The position numbers and the translations under genes were made by a program. Source: GCA-020356105 sp964347475 (GTDB lineage: Bacteria > Pseudomonadota > Alphaproteobacteria > UBA8366 > JADFVY01). Taken from it: a stretch of 64,000 bases of DNA. This document shows, piece by piece, positions 45,472 to 54,413 of this stretch; position 1 is the first letter of the stretch, and each line of letters opens with the position of its first letter. The notes under the pieces were generated by a model. That model was not told the origin of the DNA, did not search any database, and saw only the letters and a list, made by a program, of their open reading frames with translations. The DNA is taken from NCBI GenBank assembly GCA_964347475.1, contig CAYFYY010000011.1, forward strand, positions 1-64,000, read 5' to 3'.

Positions 45472-46836
45472 ATGAATGGCGTTGCTCCGGACAGACTGAC
45501 CGCCCTGACGGCGCGCGAGGCGACGCGCTTCGTCGAATCGCATCCGCGGTCGCGCGCGTTGTACGAGCGGGCCAACCGATCGCTCGTCGGCGGCGTTCCG
45601 ATGCAGTGGATGGTCGAGTGGGCCGGTGCCTTTCCGGTCTTTGCCAAGGAAGCGCGCGGCGTGCGAATTGTCGATGTCGACGACAACGCCTATCTCGACT
45701 TCTGTCTGGGGGATACCGGCGCGATGTTCGGCCATGCACCGCAACCGGTTGCTGCGGCGGTTGCAGATCAGGCGCGGCGCGGTCTCACCTTCATGCTGCC
45801 GACGGAGGACGCGGTGGTCGTCGCGGAGGACCTGGCGAGACGGTTCGGGCTGCCGTACTGGCAGATTGCAATGACCGCGACCGATGCGAACCGCTTCGCG
45901 CTGCGCCTTGCGCGGGAAATCACCGGCCGGCCAAAAATCCTGGTCTTTGAGGGCTGCTATCATGGCACCGTGGACGAGACCATCGCGACGTGCCAAGACG
46001 GAGTTGTCGTATCGCGGTCGGGCAATATCGGACCGCAGGTCGATCCCGGGCGGACCACGCGGGTCGTCGAGTTCAACGATCTCGATGCGCTGGACAGAGC
46101 CCTCGGCGCGGGCGATGTAGCGTGCGTCTTGGCGGAACCGGCGCTGACCAATCATTCCGGGATCGTACTGCCCGAACCCGGTTATCACCGGGACCTGCGC
46201 GACGTGACCCGACGCCACGACGTGCTGCTGATCATCGACGAGACCCATACGATTTCGTCCGGCCCGGGCGGCTACACCGCCGCGCACGGGCTGGAGCCCG
46301 ACATGCTGACGATCGGCAAGCCGCTGGCCGGTGGGGTGCCGGTGGCGGTCTACGGCCTGTCGGCGCGGGTCGCGGAACAGGTGCGTCGGCGGACCGCGCT
46401 GCCCGGGTGTGCGGTCGCCGGAATCGGCGGCACCTTGACGGCCAACGCGCTGGCCCTTCGCGCCATGCGAGCCAATCTGGAAACCGTCATGACCGAGGCG
46501 AACTATGCGCGCATGATCGCGCTGGCCGAGCGGCTGGCAGTGGGGGTGCGCGAGACCATCGCGACGTGTCGCCTGCCATGGTACGTCACGCAGCTCGGCG
46601 CCCGGGTCGAGTACCGGTTCCAGCCGCGGCAGCCGCGCAACGGGACCGAAGCGCTTGCCGGCGTCGACCATGATCTCGACCGGCTGATCCATCTCTATTT
46701 CCTGAATCGAGGCGTTCTGGTGACGCCATTCCACAATATGCTATTGATCTCGCCGGACACGACCGCCGACGACGTCGACCGGCACAACGCCGTATTTGCG
46801 GCCTGCGCTGGCGAGCTGACCGGGTGCGCAGCATGA
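45472..46836 (+). CDS. Class III PLP-dependent aminotransferase
   Basis: 454 residues. Conserved blocks: DFCLGDTGAMFGHAPQPV, MTATDANRFALRLARE, GCYHGTVDET, IIDETHTISSGPGGYT and the PLP lysine in LTIGKPLAGGVPV. It matches the aspartate aminotransferase-family/GSA-like subgroup rather than a classical putrescine aminotransferase. In this operon it could act on putrescine or a derived amino acid, but the substrate is inferred from context only. Confidence 0.85.
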   Translation: MNGVAPDRLTALTAREATRFVESHPRSRALYERANRSLVGGVPMQWMVEWAGAFPVFAKEARGVRIVDVDDNAYLDFCLGDTGAMFGHAPQPVAAAVADQARRGLTFMLPTEDAVVVAEDLARRFGLPYWQIAMTATDANRFALRLAREITGRPKILVFEGCYHGTVDETIATCQDGVVVSRSGNIGPQVDPGRTTRVVEFNDLDALDRALGAGDVACVLAEPALTNHSGIVLPEPGYHRDLRDVTRRHDVLLIIDETHTISSGPGGYTAAHGLEPDMLTIGKPLAGGVPVAVYGLSARVAEQVRRRTALPGCAVAGIGGTLTANALALRAMRANLETVMTEANYARMIALAERLAVGVRETIATCRLPWYVTQLGARVEYRFQPRQPRNGTEALAGVDHDLDRLIHLYFLNRGVLVTPFHNMLLISPDTTADDVDRHNAVFAACAGELTGCAA

Positions 46837-46859
46837 TTCGGGAGACTTGAAGGACGGCC

Positions 46860-47774
46860 ATGGAAGAGTGGCGCAAAAACAAGGCGGCGTTCGCGATCTT
46901 TCTGGGCCCGGCGAGCCTCTGGCTTCTCGTGTTCTTCGTGGTTCCGTTGGCTCTGGTCTGGATCTACAGCTTCGGCGAACGCGGGCCGCAGGGACAGACC
47001 TACCTCGCACTGAATCTCGAGAATTATCTGCGTGCGATCGAGCCCATTCATCTCGGCATCCTGCTGAAGTCGGTCTGGATCGGAGCGGTCAGCACCGCCA
47101 TCTGCCTGGTGGTTGGCTTCCCGGTCGCCATGGGGATCGCCTTCGCGCCGAGCCGGTGGAAGAACCCGCTGCTGCTGATCGTTGTCCTGCCGTTCTTCAC
47201 CAATCTGCTGATCCGGACCTACGCCTGGATCGCGGTCCTGCGGACGCGCGGATTCCTCAATTTCGGGCTCGAATGGGTGCACGAGAAGGTCGATGCGGTG
47301 ATCACGTTCGTCGGCTTCCCCGAGGCGATTGGCGAGTTCGTTCCCCTGGAGCTGCTCTACAACCAGTACGCGGTGGTCATCGGCCTCGTCTACGTGCACT
47401 TGCCGTTCCTCATATTGCCGCTGTACGCGACCCTTGAGAGGCTCGACCGGTCCTATATGGAGGCGAGCCTCGACCTCGGCGCCGGGCAATGGCGCACCTT
47501 CCTGTTGGTGCTGGTGCCGCTGGTCATGCCGGGCATCATCTCGGGCTCCTTGCTGGTCTTCATCCTGTCGATGGGCAACTTCCTCGTGCCCGACCTGCTG
47601 GGTGGCACCGATAGCCTGATGATCGGCAACCTGATCGCCCGCGAATACGGCGCCGCGCGCGACTGGCCGTTCGGCTCCGCGCTCTCGTTCATGATCATGT
47701 ACCCGGTGTTTATCTTCTTCGTGATCAACGCGATGGTGGCGCGGTACCGCACGACCAAGAGGGCGGAAGCGTGA
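46860..47774 (+). CDS. ABC transporter permease (PotB type)
   Basis: 304 residues with six hydrophobic segments. The ATPase-contact EAA loop reads YMEASLDLGAGQWRTFLLVLVPLVMPGI. IPPLALVW-like N-terminal features (FFVVPLALVWIYSFGERG) and LLIRTYAWIAVLRTRGFLN match the polyamine permease subunit B. The next gene overlaps its end. Confidence 0.92.
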   Translation: MEEWRKNKAAFAIFLGPASLWLLVFFVVPLALVWIYSFGERGPQGQTYLALNLENYLRAIEPIHLGILLKSVWIGAVSTAICLVVGFPVAMGIAFAPSRWKNPLLLIVVLPFFTNLLIRTYAWIAVLRTRGFLNFGLEWVHEKVDAVITFVGFPEAIGEFVPLELLYNQYAVVIGLVYVHLPFLILPLYATLERLDRSYMEASLDLGAGQWRTFLLVLVPLVMPGIISGSLLVFILSMGNFLVPDLLGGTDSLMIGNLIAREYGAARDWPFGSALSFMIMYPVFIFFVINAMVARYRTTKRAEA

Positions 47775-48625
47775 GTGAGGTCGCTGCACGGCCGGCACGA
47801 CGGCGGCGCATCCGTCGCGAGGTCAACCCGCTGGACTACCTCCGGCGGCCGTGGATGCAGCTGACGCTCTTTCTCAGCTTCATCTTCCTCTACTTTCCGA
47901 TCGTCACCCTGATCGTCTTCAGCTTCAACGACTCGCGGCGCAACATCACCTGGCGGGGATTCACCTGGAAATACTACGAGAAGGCCCTGAACAACGCGTC
48001 GCTGCACGACGCGTTCACGAATTCGATGATCGTCGCCGGCACCTCGACCGTCGTCTCGACGGCGCTCGGGGCGATGCTGGGGCTGGCGCTTTATCGCTAT
48101 CGGTTTCCGTGGAAGGGAACCTATGAGGGGGTGGCACACCTGCCCATCGTGATCCCCGAGATCTGCATGGGCGTGGCGATGCTGGTGTTCTTCAACGCCA
48201 TCAACATGGACCTGAGCCTGGTGACCATCACGGTCAGCCACATCGCCTTCACCATCCCCTTCGTCGCCGTCGTCATCCGTGCCCGCATGGCCGGTTTCGA
48301 CGTGTCGCTCGAAGAGGCCAGCCGGGACCTCGGCGCCAGCGAATGGCAAACCTTCTGGCACGTCACCTTCCCGTACATGGTACCCGGGCTGGTTGCCGGA
48401 GCTCTGATGGCCTTCGTGTTGTCGCTCGACGATTTCGTCATCACCTTCTTCACCGCGGGGGTCGGCTCCACCACATTCCCGATCAAGATCTATTCGATGT
48501 TGCGGTTCAGCGTGACGCCCGAAGTCAATGCGGCGTCGACCGTGCTCATCGTCATCACGCTCTCATTGACGCTGATCGCCATGATCATGCAGTCGCGCTG
48601 GGCCAGGGGACGCAAGGAACAATGA
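47771..48625 (+). CDS. ABC transporter permease (PotC type)
   Basis: 284 residues, GTG start overlapping the previous stop (GTGA). Six TMs; EAA loop SLEEASRDLGASEWQTFWHVTFPYMVPG. FSFNDSRRNITWRGFTWKYYEKAL is characteristic of PotC-type subunits. Confidence 0.92.
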   Translation: MSEVAARPARRRRIRREVNPLDYLRRPWMQLTLFLSFIFLYFPIVTLIVFSFNDSRRNITWRGFTWKYYEKALNNASLHDAFTNSMIVAGTSTVVSTALGAMLGLALYRYRFPWKGTYEGVAHLPIVIPEICMGVAMLVFFNAINMDLSLVTITVSHIAFTIPFVAVVIRARMAGFDVSLEEASRDLGASEWQTFWHVTFPYMVPGLVAGALMAFVLSLDDFVITFFTAGVGSTTFPIKIYSMLRFSVTPEVNAASTVLIVITLSLTLIAMIMQSRWARGRKEQ

Positions 48626-49710
48626 CCGACCAGCCACCGATTATCAGCATCCGCAACGTGACCAAGCGATTCGGCACGGTGACCGCGGTCGACAACGTCA
48701 GCATCGACATCAGGAGGGGTGAATTCTTCGCGCTGCTGGGACCGTCGGGCTGCGGCAAGACGACGTTGCTGCGCATGCTCGCCGGGTTCGAGACGACGAC
48801 CGAGGGCACGATCGAGATCGATGGCCAGCCAATGCGCGGCGTGCCGCCCAACCGGCGGCCGGTCAACATGGTCTTCCAGTCGTACGCGGTGTTCCCGCAT
48901 ATGACGGTGTTCGACAATGTCGCCTACGGTCTGAAGGTGACCGGCGTCGTCAGGTCGGAAATCGGTGACCGGGTCCGGGAGGCGCTGACGCTGGTCCATC
49001 TCGAGGATTATGGCCGGCGCAAGCCGGACCAGTTGTCCGGCGGCCAGCGCCAGCGCGTTGCTCTGGCCCGCGCTCTGGTCAAGAAACCAAAGGTGCTGCT
49101 GCTCGATGAACCGCTGAGCGCGCTGGATGCCAAGCTGCGCGAGGCGATGCGCCTCGAGCTCGTCCACCTGCAGCACTCGGTCGGCATCACGTTCGTGATC
49201 GTCACGCACGACCAGGACGAGGCGCTGTCGATGGCCGACCGCGCCGCCGTGATGGATCGCGGCTTGGTCCGGCAGATCGCGGAGCCCGGGGCTCTCTACG
49301 AGCACCCCAACAGTCGTTTCGTCGCCGACTTCATCGGCAAGATAAATCTCCTCGAGGCCCGGGTGGCGGGGGTCTCCGGCGGCCGGCTTGCGGTTGAGAT
49401 CGACGGCATGGGCCGGATCGACGTACCGCATGACGGCAACGCCGCCGGCGAGATCGGCATCGCCGTGCGACCGGAAAAGACGCTTTTGTCGAAGGAACAG
49501 CCGGCCGGCGACCGGATCGGCCTGAAGGGCAAGGTCAGCGACGTTGCCTATTACGGGAACGAAAGCCACATCTTGCTGGATACCGATACCGGCGTTCAGT
49601 TCACGACGACGGTGCAGAACGCTGCGCGACGGACCGACACGAACGTTCTGATCGGCGACGATTTGTGGATATCCTGGACGCCGGAGGACACCCTGGTGCT
49701 GGCCGAGTAG
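48622..49710 (+). CDS. ABC transporter ATPase (PotA type)
   Basis: 362 residues. Walker A GPSGCGKT at about 40-47, Q-loop VFQSYAVFPHM, signature LSGGQRQRVALARAL, Walker B VLLLDEPLSALD, H-loop VTHDQDEALS, and a C-terminal TOBE domain (IAVRPEKTLL ... GKVSDVAYYGNESHI). ATG 48622 overlaps the permease stop; coding upstream in the same frame is not real. Confidence 0.93.
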   Translation: MTDQPPIISIRNVTKRFGTVTAVDNVSIDIRRGEFFALLGPSGCGKTTLLRMLAGFETTTEGTIEIDGQPMRGVPPNRRPVNMVFQSYAVFPHMTVFDNVAYGLKVTGVVRSEIGDRVREALTLVHLEDYGRRKPDQLSGGQRQRVALARALVKKPKVLLLDEPLSALDAKLREAMRLELVHLQHSVGITFVIVTHDQDEALSMADRAAVMDRGLVRQIAEPGALYEHPNSRFVADFIGKINLLEARVAGVSGGRLAVEIDGMGRIDVPHDGNAAGEIGIAVRPEKTLLSKEQPAGDRIGLKGKVSDVAYYGNESHILLDTDTGVQFTTTVQNAARRTDTNVLIGDDLWISWTPEDTLVLAE

Positions 49711-49720
49711 GGAGACCCGG

Positions 49721-50749
49721 ATGACGACCGTGCCTGCCAGCGAAAACTTCTATATGCCCGCCGAATGGCGGCAGCATGCCCGTTGCTGGATGGCGTGGCC
49801 GTGCCGCGAGGAGGTATGGGACGGCAAGATTGAGGATGCGCGAGAGGCTTACGCGGCGGTGGCGCGGGCAATCGCGGATTTCGAGCCGGTCACCATGATT
49901 GCCAATCCGGCTGACGTCGCCGCCGCATCCCTGGCCTGCGGGCGCGGGGTCGACATCCTGCCGATGGACATCGACGATTCGTGGATGCGCGATATCGGGC
50001 CTACCTATGTCATCGATGGCAAGGGCGGGATCGCCGGCTGCGATTGGCATTTCAACGCCTGGGGCAAGAAATACGAATTCTACAACAACGATGCGCGACT
50101 GGCCGAGCGGCTGCTGGCCCACCAGAACATCCGGCGCCTCGAGGCTCCTTTCGTGCTGGAAGGGGGCGCGGTCCACACCGACGGGCAGGGCACGCTGCTG
50201 ACCACCGAGTCGGTGCTCCTCAATCCCAACCGCAATCCGGGCATGGATCGCGCCGAAGTCGAGCAGAGCCTGCGCGACTGGCTGGGCGTCGAGAAGATCA
50301 TCTGGCTGCCCGCCGGCTATCACGAGGACGAGACCGACGGCCATATCGACAATATCGCCTGCTTTGCCCGTCCGGGCGTGGTGCTGGCCGCATCCTGTCC
50401 CGACGCTGGCGATCCGAATTACGAGACCTTCGCCGCCAATCTCGAGATCCTGCGATCCAGCACCGATGCGAAGGGGCGTGCTCTGGAGGTGATCACGCTC
50501 GACCAGCCGACCCGTATGGAGGAGAACGGCAAGCGCCTTTCGAGCTCCTACGTCAACTTCTACATTGCCAATGGCGGAATCGTGATGCCGGCATTCGAGG
50601 ACCGCCGCGACAATGCCGCCTACAAGGCGGTTGCCCAAGCGTTTCCCGACAGCAAGGTGGTGCAGGTGCCGTCGACAGATATCATCCGCGGCGGCGGCTG
50701 CATTCACTGCATCACCCAGCAGCAGCCCGAGGCGGGGCCCGGATCGTGA
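49721..50749 (+). CDS. aguA: Agmatine deiminase
   Basis: 342 residues. Hydrolyses agmatine to N-carbamoylputrescine and ammonia. Guanidino-modifying-enzyme features: DIDDSWMRDIGPTYVID, the EDETDGHIDNIACF block with catalytic Glu/His, and the nucleophile Cys at about 327 in GGGCIHCITQQQP. GGGAG precedes the ATG; the end overlaps aguB (GTGA). Confidence 0.95.
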   Translation: MTTVPASENFYMPAEWRQHARCWMAWPCREEVWDGKIEDAREAYAAVARAIADFEPVTMIANPADVAAASLACGRGVDILPMDIDDSWMRDIGPTYVIDGKGGIAGCDWHFNAWGKKYEFYNNDARLAERLLAHQNIRRLEAPFVLEGGAVHTDGQGTLLTTESVLLNPNRNPGMDRAEVEQSLRDWLGVEKIIWLPAGYHEDETDGHIDNIACFARPGVVLAASCPDAGDPNYETFAANLEILRSSTDAKGRALEVITLDQPTRMEENGKRLSSSYVNFYIANGGIVMPAFEDRRDNAAYKAVAQAFPDSKVVQVPSTDIIRGGGCIHCITQQQPEAGPGS

Positions 50750-51618
50750 CGCGCGTCACCATTGCGGCCACGCAGATGGCCTGCAGCTGGGACATCGAGA
50801 ACAATCTCGACACGGCCGAGGCCTTGGTCCGCGAGGCCGCCGGCAAGGGCGCCAACATCGTCCTCCTGCAGGAGCTGTTCGAGACGCCCTATTTCTGCCC
50901 TGACCAGAAGCAGGAGCATTTCGCCCTGGCGCGCCCGTTCGAGGGCAGTCCCCTGATCGCGCGGTTCGCAGGCCTTGCAGGCGAACTTGGGGTCGTGCTG
51001 CCGGTCAGCTTCTTCGAACGCGCCAACAATGCCTATTACAACGCCATCGCCATCGTCGACGCCGACGGATCGGTGCTGGGCTGCTACCGCAAGAGCCACA
51101 TCCCGCAGGGCCCGGGATACGAGGAGAAGTTCTACTTCAGCCCCGGAGACACCGGCTTCAAGGCGTGGCGGACCCGCTTCGGCACGATCGGCGTCGGCAT
51201 CTGCTGGGACCAATGGTTCCCGGAGTGCGCCCGCGCCATGGCCCTGCTCGGCGCCGACATCCTGCTCTACCCGACGGCCATCGGCTCCGAGCCGCAGAGC
51301 CCGCAGCTCGACAGTCGCGATCACTGGCAGCGGGTCATGCAGGGACATGCGGCGGCCAATATGGTGGCGCTTGCCGCCGCCAACCGGATCGGCGTCGAGG
51401 ACAACGACAGCGCGACCATGACCTTCTATGGCTCGTCGTTCATCGCCGGGCCGACCGGAGAGAAGCTGGCCGAGGCGGGACGCGACGCGCAGGAAGTCGT
51501 CACCGCGCAGGTCGACCTCGCGGAGATCCGGGCGATGCGGGCGTCGTGGGGCCTGTTCCGCGACCGCCGGCCGGATCTTTATGATCCGCTGCTGACGCTG
51601 GACGGGGAAGCCCGCTGA
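50746..51618 (+). CDS. aguB: N-carbamoylputrescine amidase
   Basis: A 290-residue nitrilase-superfamily enzyme that converts N-carbamoylputrescine to putrescine, CO2 and ammonia. The catalytic triad is visible: Glu43 (LLQELFETPYF), Lys116 (CYRKSHIPQGPGY) and Cys153 (GICWDQWFPE). GTG start overlapping aguA, so the two steps are translationally coupled. Last gene of the polyamine operon. Confidence 0.95.
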   Translation: MTRVTIAATQMACSWDIENNLDTAEALVREAAGKGANIVLLQELFETPYFCPDQKQEHFALARPFEGSPLIARFAGLAGELGVVLPVSFFERANNAYYNAIAIVDADGSVLGCYRKSHIPQGPGYEEKFYFSPGDTGFKAWRTRFGTIGVGICWDQWFPECARAMALLGADILLYPTAIGSEPQSPQLDSRDHWQRVMQGHAAANMVALAAANRIGVEDNDSATMTFYGSSFIAGPTGEKLAEAGRDAQEVVTAQVDLAEIRAMRASWGLFRDRRPDLYDPLLTLDGEAR

Positions 51619-51652
51619 CGGGGCCGCCGCCGAATCCGCGGCGGTGACGGTG

Positions 51653-52924
51653 TCACGGCGTCACCAGGATGGCGCGGAAATCGTTGACATTCGTGAGGGT
51701 CGGGCCGGTCACCACCAGCGACCCGAGCGCCTCGAAGGCACCGTACGCGTCGTTGTCCGCCAGCCGCGCCTTCAGGTCGACGCCCAGAGCCGCGCCGCGT
51801 GACCAGGTATCGGGACCGACCAGCGCCCCGGCATTGTCCTCGGTGCCGTCGGTGCCATCGGTATCGCAGGCGATGGCATGGATCCTGTCGGCGCCCTGCA
51901 GCGCGATCGCCAGCGCAAGAAGGAATTCCGTGTTGCGACCGCCGCGGCCCGTGCCGCGCACCGTCACCGTCGTCTCGCCGCCCGACAGGACAACCGCCGG
52001 CGCCGCGGCCGGCTGATCGTGCGCCACGATCTGCCGGGCGATGGCCGCGTGGACCTTGGCGACCTCCGTCGCCTCCCCTTCGATCCGGTCGCTCAGAATG
52101 ACCGGCGTGACCCCGGCACGCCTGGCCAAGTCCGCCGCGGCCTCCAGGGATGCTTGCGGCGTCGCCACCAGGGTCGTCGTCGCAGACTTGAACCGGGGAT
52201 CCCCGGCTTGCGGCGCGTCGTTGCTGGCCGCCTCGAGATGCGCCAATACCGCGGTCGGCTCAGCGATGCCGTACTTGCGCAGGATGGCCAGCGCATCGGC
52301 ACTTGTCGTCGGGTTCGGGACCGTCGGGCCGGAGGCGATGACCGCCGGGTCGTCACCCGGCACGTCCGAGATCACCAGCGTGGCAACGCGCGCCGGCCAC
52401 GCCGCCAGGGCAAGGCGCCCGCCCTTGATGGCGGACAGATGCTTGCGCACGCAATTCATCTCCGAGATCGTCGCGCCGCAGCGCAGCAGCGCCCTGTTGA
52501 CCGCCTGCTTGTCGGCCAGCGTCAGCCCTGCCGCCGGCAGGGTCAAGAGGGCCGATCCGCCGCCGGAGATCAGGCAGATCACGAGATCGTCCGCCGTCAG
52601 GCCGTGCACCAGCTCCAGCATCCGCGATGCGGCCCGGACACCGTTCTCGTCCGGGACGGGATGCGCCGCTTCGGCGATCTCGATGCGCTCGCACGGCACG
52701 GCGTGGCCGTACCGGGTCACCACCAGACCCGAGAGTTCGCCCCGCCAGTTCCGCTCCAGCGTCCGGGCCATGGCGGCCGAGGCCTTGCCGGCGCCGACGA
52801 CCAGCGTACGCCCCTCCGGTGGGGCGGGGAGGTGCGGCGGCAGGCAGACCTCGGGTGCCGCCGCCGCCACCGCTGCATCGAACATCTTGCGGAGCAGGAC
52901 CGGTGCATCGAGAGACGTGTTCAT
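51653..52924 (-). CDS. Glycerate 2-kinase (GckA/TtuD, DUF4147 type)
   Basis: 423 residues. Characteristic blocks: LVVGAGKASAAMARTLE, HPVPDENGVRAASRMLEL, CLISGGGSALLTLPA, NCVRKHLSAIKGGRLA, SDVPGDDPAVIASGPTVP, ACDTDGTDGTEDNAGA. It phosphorylates D-glycerate, usually to 2-phosphoglycerate, in glyoxylate, serine-cycle or tartrate metabolism. ATG 52924 follows CGGAGCG. Convergent with aguB. Confidence 0.92.
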   Translation of the reverse strand: MNTSLDAPVLLRKMFDAAVAAAAPEVCLPPHLPAPPEGRTLVVGAGKASAAMARTLERNWRGELSGLVVTRYGHAVPCERIEIAEAAHPVPDENGVRAASRMLELVHGLTADDLVICLISGGGSALLTLPAAGLTLADKQAVNRALLRCGATISEMNCVRKHLSAIKGGRLALAAWPARVATLVISDVPGDDPAVIASGPTVPNPTTSADALAILRKYGIAEPTAVLAHLEAASNDAPQAGDPRFKSATTTLVATPQASLEAAADLARRAGVTPVILSDRIEGEATEVAKVHAAIARQIVAHDQPAAAPAVVLSGGETTVTVRGTGRGGRNTEFLLALAIALQGADRIHAIACDTDGTDGTEDNAGALVGPDTWSRGAALGVDLKARLADNDAYGAFEALGSLVVTGPTLTNVNDFRAILVTP

Positions 52925-52986
52925 GCGCTCCGAATACACCGCAGGACCAGCGACCACAAGGCCGCCATGCTGCCACGGGTGCCTGC

Positions 52987-54180
52987 TCAGCCGGCGCGTA
53001 TCGGGGGGATCGGCGGTTCGAACGGACTCGTCGCCGCCGGCCCCTTCGGCCGGCGGACGGTATCCCGCTGTCGCAGGAGTTCATGCACCGCCGCCAGCAG
53101 TTTCAGCTTGTCACCGAAGCCGGCCGGTCCGGGGTCGACATGCTGGATGGAGTTGAGCAGGAACACGTCAGCCTGCGGTAGCGCGGTGGCAAGGGCAAGG
53201 CTTTCGGTCTCCGGAATGACCGCATCGTCATTGCCATGTATCAGAATGAATCGCATGTCGAGCGGCGCGAAGTCGCGACCCGTAAGGTCCATCCGGGCGA
53301 TCTCGTCGACGGTTGCCTGCGGCAGGGCCCTGATCAAATCGCTGACCCGTTCGGGATCCCGGTTCTCAAGCACGGCATAAACACGTCCACCCTCGTCGCC
53401 GAGGCCGGCGGCGAGGTCGGAGAGATCGGCGCCGCGGTCGGCCAGCCGCCGGTGCGCCATGGCCTCGAGCAACTCGCGGTCGCGCCGATCGGACAGTGCG
53501 CAGGCATTGCTGATCGCAAAGATCCATTTGCCGTATTCGTCGGGCGGCCGATGGCACCGGGCGCCGTCGCGGGGCGAGCGGTACCAGCCGGTGGTGACGA
53601 ACGTAAGTACCGCTTCGATGCTCAGGTACCCGCCGATCGACAGCATGAACTGGGCGGCACCGCGGACATCCTTGTCGAGTACAGCAATCATGGCGGGGCC
53701 GATGGAATAGCAGATCGCCGTTACCCCGAGCGTGGCGTTTCCCTGGGCGGCCCTGTGCCGCGACAGGGTCAGGAGTGCATCCGCAACGATGTCGGCGTCT
53801 TCGGCGCCAACACGCAAATCCGCCAGTCCCGGAAGGTCGGGAACCAGGACCTCGAACTGCGCCCGCGCCAGCGCCTGGGCGAAAGCGACCAGGCGCGGGT
53901 CGTCCTTGCCCAGCCTTGCTGCGCCGGGCACGAGAACCATGCCGGCTGCCGGCTGGCCGATCCGGTACAGATCGCCACCTCGTAACACCCCTCGCGGCCG
54001 GTACGAGACGTTCATGCGGGCCGCGGAGGCGAAATCCGCGCCGACGCCGGCCTGTATCCGCCGCAGGAGTCGCGCCGCCTCGAGCAGTCTCGAAGGTTCG
54101 GAAATCCCCGAAAGAACGGATGCGAATGCCGCCAGGCCGGAGGTGGGGCTGGGATGTCGTTGGCCGTGCGCAGGATGCAT
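52987..54180 (-). CDS. Alpha/beta hydrolase-like protein
   Basis: About 397 residues from ATG 54180; starts further upstream remain open. The hydrolase fold is suggested by GMVLVPGAARLGKDDPRLVAFAQ, the nucleophile-elbow-like AICYSIGPA (Cys in place of the first Gly of GxSxG), HGNDDAVIP for the acid region and a His in NSIQHVDPG. Resembles dienelactone-hydrolase-like enzymes; the substrate is unknown. The N-terminal about 90 residues are outside the core. Divergent from the GT4-like gene. Confidence 0.7.
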   Translation of the reverse strand: MHPAHGQRHPSPTSGLAAFASVLSGISEPSRLLEAARLLRRIQAGVGADFASAARMNVSYRPRGVLRGGDLYRIGQPAAGMVLVPGAARLGKDDPRLVAFAQALARAQFEVLVPDLPGLADLRVGAEDADIVADALLTLSRHRAAQGNATLGVTAICYSIGPAMIAVLDKDVRGAAQFMLSIGGYLSIEAVLTFVTTGWYRSPRDGARCHRPPDEYGKWIFAISNACALSDRRDRELLEAMAHRRLADRGADLSDLAAGLGDEGGRVYAVLENRDPERVSDLIRALPQATVDEIARMDLTGRDFAPLDMRFILIHGNDDAVIPETESLALATALPQADVFLLNSIQHVDPGPAGFGDKLKLLAAVHELLRQRDTVRRPKGPAATSPFEPPIPPIRAG

Positions 54181-54413
54181 GAAACGCCCGTTTTTTCGAT
54201 TTTGCACCGCGATCATCCCGCGGAGATATCTCGGAAGCAACGAATTGCGACTCCGAATTGCAATTTGCAGCATGACGAGAACGAAAATTGCGCGGCATAT
54301 ACCTCTTTTGGGCAGAAAGTGGCAGAATCCCAGGATACCGCAAATCGCGCAGTTTGGCACGATTCGTGCTTGTTGAATTGCCGATTATTCTCGCGTGCAG
54401 CGCCGATTCGATA

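Noticed and set aside
44992..46734. 580-codon minus-strand open frame
   Set aside because: Antisense to the solute-binding protein and aminotransferase genes, which have clear family motifs.
49981..50745. Upstream extension of the N-carbamoylputrescine amidase frame
   Set aside because: It lies wholly inside aguA in another frame; the GTG overlapping the aguA stop is the natural start.
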